From: Circinella minor | Taxonomy: Eukaryota > Mucoromycota > Mucoromycetes > Mucorales > Lichtheimiaceae | DNA: 64,000 bases | Assembly: GCA_016758965.1 (NCBI GenBank) | Contig: JAEPRB010000022.1 | Location: forward strand, 1-64,000 | Direction: 5' to 3' | Shown: piece by piece, positions 35,054 to 47,914 of the stretch | Layout of the letters: the number at the start of each line of letters is the position of its first letter | Numbering within the stretch: the first letter of the stretch is position 1 | Translations under genes and position numbers: made by a program | The notes under the pieces: generated by a model | Databases searched by the model: none | What the model was told of the DNA's origin: nothing | What the model saw: the letters and a program-made list of their open reading frames with translations, nothing else

Positions 35054-37021
35054 TTATAATTTAACTTCTCTAATCTTTGCATATTCTTCAAGAATACTTG
35101 GTTTGTTAGAAACATTATAAAGTTCATCAATAAGTGCAGATCGGAAAGTGCCAGGACCTTGAACATCTGAACGTTTTGTTGCCTTTTCAGAAGCAATAGT
35201 AACCAAAAGAATTCTATATATATAATATCATTTTTTTTTTTTTGTTAGCGACATTACTGAATCTCCTAATTAGACTATCATCTTTTTTAAAAACAAAAAG
35301 AAATCCTTAACTTACGCTGCAATAGTAGCATACAAATAATTATCGCGGTTTACTATAGTTATTTAAAAAATTATAAATTGAGTCTTTAAACTTTTACTTT
35401 ATCCAATGTTCAAAATTTAGAAATAATAAAAAAAGAAATCCTTCGTTTTTTTTTTTTTTTTTTTTACTTACCAGCAGTAAAACAACCAACGATAGAAGAT
35501 ACCATACAACCACTACCAGTGATACATGCCAATAAATTATCACCATTTTCAATAGCAAAAACACGATGACCATCTGAAACATAATCGATTTCACCCGTCA
35601 TAGCAACAATACAATTATATTTTTGTGCGGTCTCCTTGACAGCAAGAGCAGCATTTTCTTCTCCTCCATTACCACCCACAGAATCCACCCCACGGGATTT
35701 ACCACCTCGTTCAGCAATATATAAAATTTCACCCGTATTACCCTTGAGTACAGTCACTGTACCACTTTCCAAAAACTTTTTGGTGTGCACGCGTCGATAT
35801 TCTGTTGCTGCGGCACCAACAGGATCAAAAACAATGGGATGACCTAAATCATGATTACTTTTCATGGCCATGGACATAGTTTCTGCCATTTTAGGTGAAA
35901 GAGTACCCATATTTAAAACCATCGAACCATTGATTTTTGCAATATCATTCACTTCCTCATCATTTGTTGACATAATAGGTGAAGCACCTAAATAATTTTA
36001 AAAATAGATAATAACATGGTACGTCCAAACCCCCCAAATTTTTTTTTTTTTTTTGTTTCATAAGTATATAGAAAATAGACAGATATGAATTGATCTATCA
36101 TTTAATTAAACTCCTTTTTTTTTTTTTGGCACTTACCAACAGCTAATGTTGCATTTGCATTATCATTAATAACTACATTATTCGTCATATGATGTACCAA
36201 AGGAGATTTTGTCTTGATATGTTCAATTGCTTTGATAGCATACTCGACAATTTCATTTTGAACAGTCATTGGATTGACAACATAATTTCGAATCATGGAT
36301 AATAATTCTTTACAAGCTTTCTTTGCATCAGGAGCAGCCATGATACCAGAAACAATAGAAAGACCTGATACACCAGTAGTATTCTCCAGTAATTCTTTAC
36401 CATTATCCAACTTAATACCACCGATAACAACATTAGGAATAGGTGGAATGGCAGCCAATATATCTTTTTTTTTTTTTTTTTTATGCAATTATAAAGAAAA
36501 TTTAAGGTTCCTATTTTTTTTTTTTTTTTCACACAAAAAAATAAATAAAATAAAAAATGATTACCTTGGACACCTTGAATACCCAATGTTTTTTTAGTTA
36601 ATTTTTTAGTGGCCGTATTCCAAACAGCACCTATCCCTAAATAATCAGCACCTTGATGTACAGCTATTTGAGCTTCTTCAATTGTATTACAAGAAACACC
36701 AATAATTTTATCATTTCCAAAAAGTTGACGTGCTTGAGTTAAAGGCATATCGTCTTGACCAATATGAACACCATCTGCATCAATAGCCAATGCAACGTCA
36801 ATACGATCGTTAATAATAAGGGGTACATTGAATTGACGTGTCAATGCTTTTACTTTATAAGCTAATTCAATAAATGGTCCCGTATCAAGATCTTTTTCTC
36901 GTAGTTGAACCAGTGTAACACCTCCTTCAAGAGCTTTTTCAATTTGACCAAGAAATGTCAAATCGTGAGGTACAAGAGAACTATCAGTAACAAGGTATAA
37001 AGAGTAGTCGACGGTTACCAT
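35054..37021 (-). CDS. THI6: Bifunctional thiamine-phosphate synthase / hydroxyethylthiazole kinase
   Basis: Five exons: 37021-36565, then about 36460-36135, 35990-35470, 35355-35318 and 35217-35054. The N-terminal half is ThiE: YLVTDSSLV, GVTLVQLREKD, NVPLIINDRIDVALAIDADG, HIGQDDMP, IGVSCNTIEEA, GADYLGIGAV. The C-terminal half is ThiM: SPLVHHMTNNVV, ILNMGTL-like VLNMGTLSPKMAE, HPIVFDPVGAAATEYR, VLKGNTGEI, GGKSRGVDS, ITGSGCMVSSIVG (anion hole and catalytic Cys). It joins HMP-PP and HET-P to make thiamine phosphate and phosphorylates HET. This fusion order is standard for fungal Thi6. No obvious TPP riboswitch was found, though introns were scanned only by eye. Confidence 0.95.
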
Positions 37022-37340
37022 TATAAAAACAAAAGGGGTGAGGGAAAATAAAAGAAATAATTCTTATAAAAGATCATCTTTATAGAGAGATACCAGTTAA
37101 AAAATAATCACTCCGAATGACTCAAACACCCCAAATTTGGCGCATTATACATTCTACTTCCTATAATGTTTGTTCATCAAAAAAAAAAAAATGATAGATG
37201 CAAAATGAAATACAAAATTTATTGATATAAAAAAGATAATACAATTATATATATGAAAAAAAAAGAAAAGAAAGCGTGTGTGTGTGTGAAAAAAGAAAAA
37301 AGAAAATGATGTAGTAATGTGAAATATTAATTAGGGGAAC

Positions 37341-39279
37341 TTATTGTTTGGAACTTTGAATAGCCAAATTTACTTTAGGTGGAACACTGAAACCAAATGA
37401 TTTAGCCACTTTGTTCAAATCTAAACTATTGACGTTAAAGATTTTCTTTAAACTAAAAGAAGCATAAGCTTGAAGATAGGATTTAAAACCATCACGTGCG
37501 GATTGATTCAAATAATAATTCTTTTCAACCAATTTTTCCAATTGACTTTGTACATTAGCAATCTTGTTGACAGGGAATTGATATTCGTTCAAAGGAACCT
37601 TGGCATGTTTAAGATATCGCAAGAATCCAAGTTCACTTGGAAGTAAAAATAATAAACTTTTACCCTGACCTCCTGCACGTGCTGTTCGACCCACACGATG
37701 AATATAATCACGAGGATCATCTGGTGGATCAAATTGTACAATCCAATCTACAGCAGGAATATCCAAACCACGTGCAGCAACATCTGTACATAATAAAATA
37801 CCTCGTTCGGCATTACAGAATTCGAAAAAGGTAGCTGTTCGTTTTTGTTGTTTTTGTTTACCCTATTATTTATTATTAAAAAGAAAAAAAAGTTAGAATT
37901 TCTTTTTTTTTAATCATAATACAATAAAAATAAATTAAACTTACATGAAGTTCTAATACAGGAACATCAATATAATTCATTAATTCAGCATGATATTTAA
38001 CAGAATTACAACTGGAAAAGAATACAATAATCTTCTTTTTAACATTTTTTCGTAAAAATGTAAACAATAATAAGAATCGTTTATCAGATTCACAAACAAC
38101 ATAACCTTGTTCTAATCCTTCAGCAGTAGATGTATCTTTTCTTTCATCCACATTAATATAAAGAGGTCCCTTTTTTAATGAAATTCTTGCAAGATCAGCT
38201 ACCTTGGTTGTTTGTGTAGCTGAAAATAACATGGTTTGACGATCTTTAGGTAAAATTTTAACAATTTGACGCATTTCTTCTTCGAAACCAATTTCCAAAA
38301 TACGATCTGCTTCATCAATGACAAGTGCTTTTAAATTCTTGAAAACAAATCCACGAGTGTTTTGTAAATGATCAAGTAAACGACCTGGTGTAGCAATTAA
38401 TAAGTTGACACCTTTTACCAATTTATCAGCTTCTGCTTTACGATTTGCACCACCAATAACAATACCAAAAGTATGTTGATGATGAGATAATAATTCTTTT
38501 GCAACACCAAAGATTTGTAATGCAAGTTCACGTGTAGGTGATACAACAACAACACCAGTACCTATAATATTTTTTATATATATCTATTTTTTAATTTACC
38601 ATCCTATACTTTTTTTTTTTAACCAAACCAATCCCAGTTAAATATAATATATATTTTTTTTTACCATTTCTTGGCTTGAACTTGAGTTTATAAAGCATTT
38701 CAATAGCAGGAATCAAAAAAGCCAATGTTTTACCAGAACCCGTCTTGGCAGCACCTAAAACATCACGACCTGCCATAAGAGGTGGAATGGTACGTGCCTG
38801 AACTTCTGTCATTTTTGTAAAACCCATATCTTTAATTCCTTCTTTGGTCTTTTCGCACACGTCGAGATTTTCGAAACTAAAATCAATGGGTTTTTCGATA
38901 GCTAGTTATATATATATATATAAATGGATTATTAACATTGGGTAATTCCATGAAAAAAAAAAAAAGATTTATAAAAATAGGGGTGTTATTATGTGTGTGT
39001 TGAAAAGAGGAAAAACTCACCTTGTTCAAGAACTTCATCGTCCGTTGTCTTTTTCTTTTCTAATGGAGTTGATTTTTTAGTGTCGTTATTATTTTCAGAG
39101 ATCAATGTTTCTTCTTGTTCTTGTTCGTCCGAGATCGATTCAGCTTCTTCAGCAAGTTCAATAGCTTCTTCTTCAATAGGTTCAGCCTTTAATTTTTCAA
39201 CTTGTTGTTTCTTTTTATTTATTTTAGTCTCTGATTGAGACTTTTTTCTTTTTCTATTTTCGACTACTTTGTTGGCCAT
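37341..39279 (-). CDS. HAS1: DEAD-box RNA helicase Has1 (DDX18)
   Basis: Exons: 39279-39021, 38901-38665, about 38562-37945 and about 37862-37341. The start [12 protein letters not shown] leads a charged, disordered N-terminus (~residues 1-86), then the Q motif region (FSFENLDV). Helicase motifs are AAKTGSGKT (I), PTRELALQ (Ia), TPGRLLDH (Ib), VIDEADRIL (II, DEAD), FSATQT (III), [13 protein letters not shown] (IV), [10 protein letters not shown] (V) and [12 protein letters not shown] (VI). The tail [19 protein letters not shown] fits the family's C-terminal extension. Has1 acts in nucleolar 40S and 60S pre-rRNA processing. An upstream in-frame TTG at 39303 is unlikely to be the start. Its promoter lies at 39280 and beyond. 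Confidence 0.94.
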
Positions 39280-40223
39280 TTTGGAAATAAATACAACACT
39301 CAAATCACCAAAGGAAAAAAAAAAAAAAAAAAAAAAGTTCGGATTTATTTGAGGAGAAAAGGGAAAATTTCGAGCTCAATAAAGTTTTCTACTTCAGAAC
39401 CGCAGGATTTTGGTGGCTTGGGGAGGGATTCTTATCCCAAATTGAAAAGAATTATAATAATGCATTAATAAAGAAATAACTTGGTCCGTGGGATTATAAT
39501 ATATAAAGATATCAAGGGTTTAGAGTATAAAGAATTAGACTACTTTTTTTTTTTTTTTTTTGAACAAGTTAAATCAATAAGTTAATAGAGAGAGAGTGAG
39601 TTAATAGTATCATTAAATAATAATGTATCTAGTAAATAGATTTATTAGTAAAATATCTTAATTATACAACACTATTTTAAACTTTTTTGAACTCAAATAC
39701 TTATCCTAGTTATAAATTCATAATAATGAAATGATTGAATAACAATAAAATATATCAGGTGGTTTATAAAATAGATAAAAAAAAAATAGGAGATAGCAAG
39801 TGATGGTGGTATTAATAAAATATATACAAATAGGAATAATGGATTATATATTGATGGATATATTTCCCCTTAATTCCCACTTTTGCTGCGTAAATATGAG
39901 CGGAGCAAGAAGATGATGAAGTAGAAGTGAAGAAGACATAATATATAACGATGGAGATGGTTGCACATTAACCATGAATAAAGAAAATGTGTACTACAGT
40001 CGGTTCTCAATGAATCACGAGCATTCTACACTAAATTGAATGTCATACGAAATAAAAAAAAAAAAAAATACCCCCTTCTTGTTTTTTTTTATTTTTTATT
40101 TTTTATTTTTCTTTCACTTCTTTCTCTCTCTTTCCTTTCCTTTTCATTCACCAATCCTTTAAAACAAACCACCAAACAAAAAAAAATCATAAAAACGAAC
40201 GGTTTTTATTTTTATATTCCTCT

Positions 40224-40257
<34 letters not shown>

Positions 40258-40627
40258 TTTTCCCTCTTTTAAAACAACAACATCTGTCTCCGCAAAAACA
40301 CTCTTTAATATAACTCTTTTTCCCTTTCCTCTTTTTTTTTTTTTTCATCAACTATCATCATCATCGAAAAAAAAAAAAAAAAGATAACCATCAATAGACT
40401 CTATTATTATCATCATCATAGAACAGCATCCTTCGTTTTTTAAACAAAGTTTTCAATACATTAAAACTTAAAGAAGAAATAAAAAAAAGAAAAACTTCTT
40501 AGTCTCCTTAACATTTTGAAAGCATTTTCAATCTCTCTACACCTTTTCACACATACTTCTTAAAGAGAATAACCCCTTCTTCCCTATTTCCTTCACCTAT
40601 TTATAAATCCTTTCTCCCCTTCTTTTA

Positions 40628-40660
<33 letters not shown>

Positions 40661-40735
40661 TTTTCTTATTTTATTTTTAAAAAAGAAAGAAAGAAAATTT
40701 CCCTTTTGGATAAAAAACGAAACGAATATTATAAA
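39280..40735. promoter_or_regulatory. Divergent intergenic region, HAS1 / kinase
   Basis: About 1.4 kb between divergent genes. The right half is a series of T- and CT-rich tracts, including (CT)n runs at 40227-40254 and 40634-40660. Pyrimidine-rich stretches just before a start are common in fungal promoters and 5' UTRs, so these probably belong to the kinase gene. No specific factor site is claimed. Confidence 0.5.
40227..40254. repeat. (CT)n tract
   Basis: Perfect CT dinucleotide run upstream of the kinase gene. A second run is at 40634-40660. Confidence 0.9.
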
Positions 40736-42820
40736 ATGCATATTGCAGTTACAGACAGACGGGGTTCACCCCGAAATTATAGCAGTTCTGCCAAGGTAAG
40801 AAATAATACCTTTCTCATATGAACATTTTAACTTTTGGGAACATGAATAATAATTGAATGGAAAATAAATTGTAGTCAGCTACCATCATGCAAAAGTCGA
40901 GATCAGAACCTAATTGTGCTAGTAAAGCAGCTACTTCATTTAAAAGTACTGTAGCTTCTGCTCATCCTAAACGTAAATCAACTGGAAATCTTCGACGTGC
41001 TTCTTCATTTTGTCATTCAACTACTAGCGGAGCAGGCTCCAAGGTTTGTATATAAGGGGAGGGGGGGAAGAGGAGAAAAGGAAGGTGGGACGATTTGAAT
41101 ATTATAGAAAAATTATATATTTGTATATATATATAAAGGGGGGAGGGAGGAGGGGAGGAGTAATAAAAAATCAAGTTTTTTAGGTAGTGGTGTAACGTTA
41201 AATGCATTTTATGATTGATCCATTTATATAGGATATTTGGCGTCCACCAGGATGTTGTGAAATTCCTGATATCCTTGGTAATGCGTATTTGAAACCATCT
41301 CCTGCTGTTGCCTTTAATTTACGTCCAAATGATCCTTCAAAACGAGTGACAAAGGTAATTAAAAAAATTCATTAATACAAATCGAGTTTTGTAATAAAAA
41401 AATAAAATAAAAAAAAGATCATCCCACATAAACATATTAAAAAAATTCATCTCTCTTTTTTTTTTTTTAATAATAATTTAAGCGTCCTTGGTATCCTCCA
41501 AGTCCACATTATGAAATCCCACAATTACCACCATTAGCTCGTGCAGAAAATAAATTTGAAAGTAAAATGAGAAAATTACTTTCAAAAACAACTGTAAGAT
41601 CAACTGATCCAAGAACACGTTATACCAACTTTAAAGAAATAGGCACTGGGTAAAGAAAAAAAAAACTTTATACCTTTTTTTCATTTATTTATATATATAT
41701 TTTTTATTAATCTAAAAAATAATAATAATAATAATAATATTATAGTGTCAATGGAGCTGTTGTTCGAGCTTCTTATCGTGATAAACCAAATAGTCAATTA
41801 GCAATTAAAAGATGTAAACTTGATCCTGATAGAGAATATCGTGCAGCCATTTTACGTGAATTACGTATTATGTCAAGTGGACATAAAAATTTAATTAAAT
41901 TACGTGAAGTAACACTTTGTCGTGATGATATTTGGATTGCAATGGATTTAATGCGTTGTTCAGTATTTGCTGTTCTTTGTCAACGAGGCATTCCAGAAGA
42001 ATTTGCTATTCATATTACATGTGAAACTTTGAAAGGATTGATTTATCTTCATTCAAAAGGTTTCTTACATCGTGATGTTAAATGTGAAAACTTATTACTT
42101 GGTAATAATGGTGAAGTTAAATTAGGTATGTCCATTTACCACTTTTTTTTTCTAAAGAAAAACAAATATGCGCATTTTTATTTTTTTTTATTTTCATAAT
42201 GTTGATCCTTTTTTTTTATATATATATAAATAACAAACAAACAAACAAAATATATTTAGCTGATTTCGGATTATCTGCTCGTGTGGCTCGTGGTAACAGA
42301 GACCGACTGGGAACCACTAAATGGTAAATATTTTTTTTATATGATAATTTATTATTATTTAATAATACTAACCCTTTTTTTTAAAAAAAAAATAAAAATA
42401 GGATGGCACCCGAAGTGATTCGTGAAGAATATTATGATGAAAAAATCGACTTGTGGTCACTTGGTATCACTGTTATTGAAATGATGGATCGTGTCCCACC
42501 TCATTATTTGATTAAGGATGAAGAAGAACTTTTCGACATTATTGCTACTGAACCAAGTCCAACATTTACATACAGTTATCCTTCCATGTATATGCGTGGT
42601 CTTGTTGCATGGTTACTTGATGAAGATCCACGTAGTAGACCTAGTGCTCAAGATGTTCTTTTGGTAAGTATTAATAATAATATAAGAATGAACTTAATAA
42701 ACTAAAAATTATTTTAAATCTTTATAGGAAATTGATGCTCATGTCAAGGGTAATCTTTTACAGTGTGCATCTTCAGTTGAACTGACTCGATTCCTTAATC
42801 AAGTATTGCCACAATATTAA
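40736..42820 (+). CDS. STE20-like serine/threonine kinase
   Basis: About eight exons between the ATG at 40736 and the TAA at 42818-42820. The first ~150 residues are basic and Ser-rich with Trp-Pro blocks (IWRPPGCCEIPDI, PWYPPSPHYEIPQL). The kinase domain follows: GTGVNGAVVRA (Gly loop), AIKRCKL (VAIK Lys), HRDVKCENLLL (catalytic loop), ADFGLSARV (DFG), GTTKWMAPEV (P+1 loop), DLWSLGITVIEM, and DPRSRPSAQDVL (subdomain XI). The APE/P+1 pattern and the subdomain VIII-IX sequence are those of the STE20/PAK group. No CRIB or PH domain is visible, so the upstream regulator is unknown. All catalytic residues are present. Confidence 0.9.
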
Positions 42821-43791
42821 AAAGGAAGAAGAAGAGTTTAGTAGTATGATAAAGGATTGAATCCTTTTTTTTTTTTTCTTACTTCAAAAAGAAAAAAAAT
42901 AATTCTATTCTTCTTCTTTCTTTCTTTCTTTATTATTGTAATTTTCTTTTACTCTAGTTAGTAAAAGACTTATTGACACATTTAAACACCATGACCCTCA
43001 CCTTTTATTCCATCTCATTTCTAATGTTTCTTTTCAGTTTATATACCGCATTTTAATTTATATATGCATCTTCATTTTAATTCTTCGTACCCACTAAGTT
43101 TCTTTTTACCTTTATATGATTTTAATTTCCCCTCCACCTTTCCATTTTATATTTTATTTTTATTTTATTTTGTGTAAAACTTTGGAAAGTAGTAATATTT
43201 GTTATTAATTCTTGAACTTCTTTCTTTTAACGTTAGCAGTAAATTTCTCTCTCTCTCTCTCTCTCCTCCCCTTACCTCCCCTCCCCCCCTTCTTTCTCCT
43301 CCGTTTTTTTTTTATTTGTTTTATTTGCTTTTTTCTTTTTTATCTCCAAATTTTATGATATTAATTTTTTTTTTTCCATAATTTTTTTTTTTTTTATAAA
43401 AAAAAAATATTTATATATTATTTTACATTCATAGTTTTAATTTATTAATGTTGATGTATGAGTATATATGTATTTGACAAGTCAATGATGAGCAGTGAGA
43501 GAACTGTTCAATATTCTTGATTCAATATGTGTATGGATGCGAGCAACCAACATGGTTGTTGCCAAGTAATTTTTTTTTTAATGAACAGATTCTGCTTTCT
43601 ACATAGATGAACCCAATCGATGACAAAAATGGCACTTATACTTGTCTACGTACTTTTAATATCTTATCGTAAGCAATGTTCTTTCTCATTTTCTATGATA
43701 CATATACAGGAGATTATTCCAAATTCATAACAGTCCATTTTATTACATATTTTTAATCTACATACTACAAAGAAGATAACAAAGTATATAA
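42821..43791. other. Convergent 3' flanks
   Basis: T- and CT-rich sequence between the kinase and the coiled-coil gene. The frame at 43199-43381 is a CT-repeat artefact. Confidence 0.5.
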
Positions 43792-44628
43792 CTATCTATT
43801 ATCATCATTATTCTTATTCTTATTATCGTCATCCCGTTGATGACTATCATTTGAAACAAAAGTAGGTGGGGAATTACGTCTTTCATATGTACGTCTTGTA
43901 TAATCCAATAGCGACAAAGAAGTTTGAAGAAGTTCATTCATCAAATCCATTTTCTCTTTATGTCTTCTTTCATTTTCTTTTTCATAGCTTATCATACGAC
44001 GTACTCTTTTTTCCTCAGCTTCTTCAAACTCTGCTTTTCTTTTCTTTTCTTGTTGACGAAATTCGTCCATCATTGAGGATAACATACTCTTAGTCCTATT
44101 CATAGACTGTGCATGCATTTCCCCAAGTATTTTACGAATTTCTTCAATATCTGAAACAGGATATGCTTCATTATCCATGTTTGAACCAGAACCAGTCTGT
44201 ATTTCTGTTGGTGTTGGTGTTGTTGTCGTTGGTGTTGTTACTGGGTTATGAGAAGAGGTAGTAGTAGGTGTGTATATATGGGAAGGTGACAAGGTTCCTT
44301 CTAATTCATTATTATGATTTGGATCTTCATAATGTGGGCTATACGTCACCATACCAGAACCAGTACAACCATAATCCATAGATTCGTATGTAAATGATGA
44401 GTGTTTTGAAGGCTTATATCTCACTTTTTTATTAAAATACTCGTTTGAAGACATACTGATAGTAGTTCCACGATGGGAAGACGATGAAGGGTTGACATGG
44501 GATGGTGGTGCTGGTGCTAATTGTGGTTTGGAAGGAGTGGGAACGGGATCAGTTAAAGATTTTTGTACTGGAAATCTTAAAACAGATCCTCCAGGTACAT
44601 TATTTGATGCTCTTCCACGACGTGACAT
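43792..44628 (-). CDS. 278-aa protein with low-complexity N-terminus and C-terminal coiled coil
   Basis: Single exon, start MSRRGRASNN. Residues 1-65 are Pro/Ser-rich; ~65-150 are Tyr/Ser/Thr/Pro-rich with poly-Thr-Pro; ~155-245 form a strongly charged helical segment (EIRKILGEMHAQSMNRTKS, RQQEKKRKAEFEEAEEKRVR) typical of a coiled coil; the tail is Asp/Asn-rich. No enzymatic motif is present and I do not recognise a family. The coiled coil suggests self-association or a scaffold role, which is inference. Confidence 0.75.
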   Translation of the reverse strand: MSRRGRASNNVPGGSVLRFPVQKSLTDPVPTPSKPQLAPAPPSHVNPSSSSHRGTTISMSSNEYFNKKVRYKPSKHSSFTYESMDYGCTGSGMVTYSPHYEDPNHNNELEGTLSPSHIYTPTTTSSHNPVTTPTTTTPTPTEIQTGSGSNMDNEAYPVSDIEEIRKILGEMHAQSMNRTKSMLSSMMDEFRQQEKKRKAEFEEAEEKRVRRMISYEKENERRHKEKMDLMNELLQTSLSLLDYTRRTYERRNSPPTFVSNDSHQRDDDNKNKNNDDNR

Positions 44629-44976
44629 GGATTTTTAAGTAATAGGTAGTTATTTTAAAGAGAGGAAAAAAAAAAACTAGTGAAACAATAAAAAGAAGTA
44701 ACTACTCCCCTCCATCGGTACTTTAGTATACCAAATATAGGAAAAATCCCTGAAACATAAATTTACTATAAAGGGAAAACTAGATTTAATTTGCTAACTT
44801 GAGATAGGTATAATAGTTCCTCGTATTGTTATATATTTAATTCATTCGTAAAATAATTAAAGAGTAACCATAATCTTTGATAATTATTATATTTTTAAAT
44901 GAACTTTTTATTATTATTTTTACGTAGTTATAGTTACGTATTTTATATTAAAAAAAAATGGGTTTAAAATGATATA
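44629..44976. other. Short AT-rich spacer
   Basis: Upstream of the coiled-coil gene and downstream of the UCH gene. No coding signal. Confidence 0.5.
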
Positions 44977-46249
44977 TTATTCTTCTGGAGTTTTTGTTAA
45001 TGCAATAGCACTAAAATTACTTTGATCTGGATCACGAGCAATATATTGTCTCATTATTTTAGCAGCACCCTATAAAGATGAAAAGTTATTATTTAATTTG
45101 TCCAAATAGCTTCTTCATCATAAAGATTTTTTAACGTACCTCAACAATATCCAAGCATTTACCATGATTGATAGGAAAAAGTTTTCTACCATCTAATTCA
45201 TATAAATGTTCATTTTTGACTACAAAGCAAATAAAATGTAAATCCACTTCTTCACTTGCGTCCGGTGCCTTTATTATTATTATTATAATGAGTTATATAA
45301 TCAAAAATTATTATTGGAAATGAGTTACGTTAAAAAAAAAAAAAAAAAAAAAAAAAGCTAATTATTTACTTGTGTTTGACCTGCTTGTGCACATGTTCCA
45401 TGAATATCGGCTAATTCTTTAGAATTTTCCAATAATTCAGCTCTTTCTTCTGGTGACATATCTTTAGCTTCATCAATTAAATTCCTAAAAAGTCCTGGAC
45501 CTTTTTATTATTCCATTTTAAGTAAATTTTTTTCTTGAATAAAATCATTATGAGTTAATAATTATGTCATAATAATAATAAAATAAAATAAAAAACTTTA
45601 CCAACAAGTGAATCATTATTAGCTAATGAATGTAATAAAGCAATCATACCACATGCATTGACAATAGTTTGTTTAAAAAAGATAACATCCGGATTAACAT
45701 TTTGTTCATGTTTTGTTAACCATACTTCTTCTTCTTCATTATGTTTTTCATAATTTTTTGTTAAAGGAAATAAAAAGATAAATGCAACAACAGGTCTTGG
45801 TATCATAGCTAATAATTCAGAATCAAATCCTAATTTTTTTTATTTTATTAATTATCTCGGGTGTTATTTTATTTTTATGCATAAAAGAGAACTCCCAATT
45901 TACCAAATACGTCAGTGTAACTCCATGACAAATTCACTCCATTAGAATGAACAAGCTAATAATTAAAAGAAACCATTTGACCTTTTTTGAGTAAAGAAGC
46001 CAAATGTTAAAAACATAAATTAAAAAAAGTTATTTCCTTACTTGATTCCAGACCTACAGGAAGAAAAAAGTGTATATATATATATATATTTTTGTTTAAC
46101 CGTTTGTGTGAATAAAAATGAATTCCAAGTTGTTTTCAACTTACTTCTGGATTTCCTTCAAGAGGTGCCCACCTAATTTTTGGTCTTTGTTGAATACTAT
46201 TATCGTCCCCATCACTACTACTACTACTACTACTATTATTATTATCCAT
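44977..46249 (-). CDS. YUH1: Ubiquitin C-terminal hydrolase (YUH1/UCHL3 type)
   Basis: About seven short exons between the ATG at 46249 and the TAA at 44979-44977. It starts MDNNN with a poly-Ser run, then [19 protein letters not shown] and [11 protein letters not shown]. The catalytic set of family C12 is visible: Gln in [16 protein letters not shown] together with the nucleophile Cys, His in VDLHFICFV, and Asp in [16 protein letters not shown] ends the domain. The enzyme removes small adducts from the ubiquitin (and possibly NEDD8) C-terminus. Length is close to yeast Yuh1. The gene symbol is by orthology inference. Confidence 0.9.
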
Positions 46250-46460
46250 AATATAAACTAAAAAAAAAAAAAAAAGAGAGAGAGAGAGAGAGAAAAAGAA
46301 TGAGAAAGAAAAGAAATAAAAAGAGAAAGAGAAAGAGAATTAATTAACGAATGATAAATTCAATAAAAAAAAAAAAGTTTGATTGTGAACTGACTTGGCA
46401 TCAACAACATTTTTTATTCGTTTCTATTTTTTTCTTTTTTCTTTTTTCTTTTCATATTTA

Positions 46461-46494
<34 letters not shown>

Positions 46495-47914
46495 TGGCAA
46501 CGTGTTTTGAAGTTTGGATTGGATTAAATAACCTTGTCAATTTAGTTGTACGTTATCTGAATATGTTGGCAACTACATGTATTCTATTCAATTTAACAGT
46601 GAAAAAGAATTGTTTATTTCATATCATTTTTATTATGATTTACTTAACATCATAAGCATATATAAAATAGCAACAAAGACAACCTATTGCATCATCACCA
46701 GATCAGTTTTTATTTGTTGAATGGTTTTCTTCTAATATGATTCAGGGTCATTTGTCTCTTATATCTACTGGAACAGTTTGTATTATTTACTATATAAAAT
46801 ATATCATGCATTTAATTATGTATATGTTGCTTATCAAGTAAACAAAAAAAAAAAACTTATATATAGTTAAAAGTGGGTGATAAAGAAGAATGGTTAGTAG
46901 AGTTACAATTAAAACCTATAAATGATATAACCGGCAATTATTGTTAAAGGTACATAATATATATATTTTGTTAATGTCAAAATAATATTATGTAACATAT
47001 TAGAAGGTTGTGTCATTGATTCAAATAATAATCGACTTTCATCGTCAGGTACGTACTAAAAAATGTCACACGGGATCAAAAAATGTGATACACTCTTTTC
47101 TTTCTCTCACCTTCTACCCCCTCCTCCTCTCTTTTGTTATTATAGCATCTTTAATAAACAAACTGCAAGTACGTTTATTTTTATTTTACACAGAGTAAAA
47201 GTAAAAAATCGATCTAAATGGTTAACGTATATAAAAGTGTGGGTTTTTTTTCATCATACGTAAAAAAAAAATACAGGAAGAAAAACATTTCACTTAAAAA
47301 GTGAAATCTTTTGTCTATGCAGATATTTCGTCGATAACAAAAATGAATAGTAGTACAGCAGTAGATCAATATTCTCTCGTATAAAAACAAGACCATTACT
47401 AATAATACAAACACATAAAAAAAAAAGGCATGAGTCTTATTCATCCAGGTGTTAAAATGTAAGAAAATAAGTGGATGAATTCATAATATCTGGGAATAGG
47501 AACTAATTCACAATGAAAATAGGCGAAAACCATCCACATGTTGGATTTACAGAACCTCCGACACAAGTCGCACGGGTGGAACAACGGTGGTTCATCAGAT
47601 GATGGTTAAAAGGAAACTTTTATGATTCTTTTTCCTTCCATCCATTTTAATACGTAATAATAATAAGATATTTTATAATAAGATAAAAACGATAGTTTAC
47701 ATTATTTATTTTTTATGATTATAATTATTATAATTTAAACAACTTGTAAAAAGTTTCGGGGAAATAAAAGGGGAATATATTTGGTTGAAAAGAGAGAGAG
47801 GGAGATAAGACACTATTTATATATATATATAGCCTTCAAAAGAACGCCATCATCCAGTTATATTTTATAAGCTAGTAAATAGATGATTTTGTTTTTTTTT
47901 TATTCATTTTGAAA
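46250..47914. other. Intergenic region with possible coding relics
   Basis: An AAT/TAA microsatellite lies at 46458-46492. Downstream, plus-strand pieces (see the 46494-46960 entry) look partly coding. A second odd frame at 47513-47600 (MKIGENHPHVGFTEPPTQ) is too short to interpret. Confidence 0.4.
46494..46960 (+). pseudogene. Possible decayed gene, unidentified
   Basis: Three plus-strand pieces look protein-like: MATCFEVWIGLNNLVNLVVR from 46494, SSPDQFLFVEWFSSNMIQGH near 46690-46750, and VGDKEEWLVELQLKPIND near 46870-46925. They are separated by AT-rich sequence that could be introns. I could not join them in consistent phase and know no family with this order. A relic or a poorly resolved small gene are both possible. 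Confidence 0.25.

Noticed and set aside
43199..43381. 60-codon Ser/Pro/Phe frame
   Set aside because: Encoded by a CT repeat and poly-T; no gene-like features.
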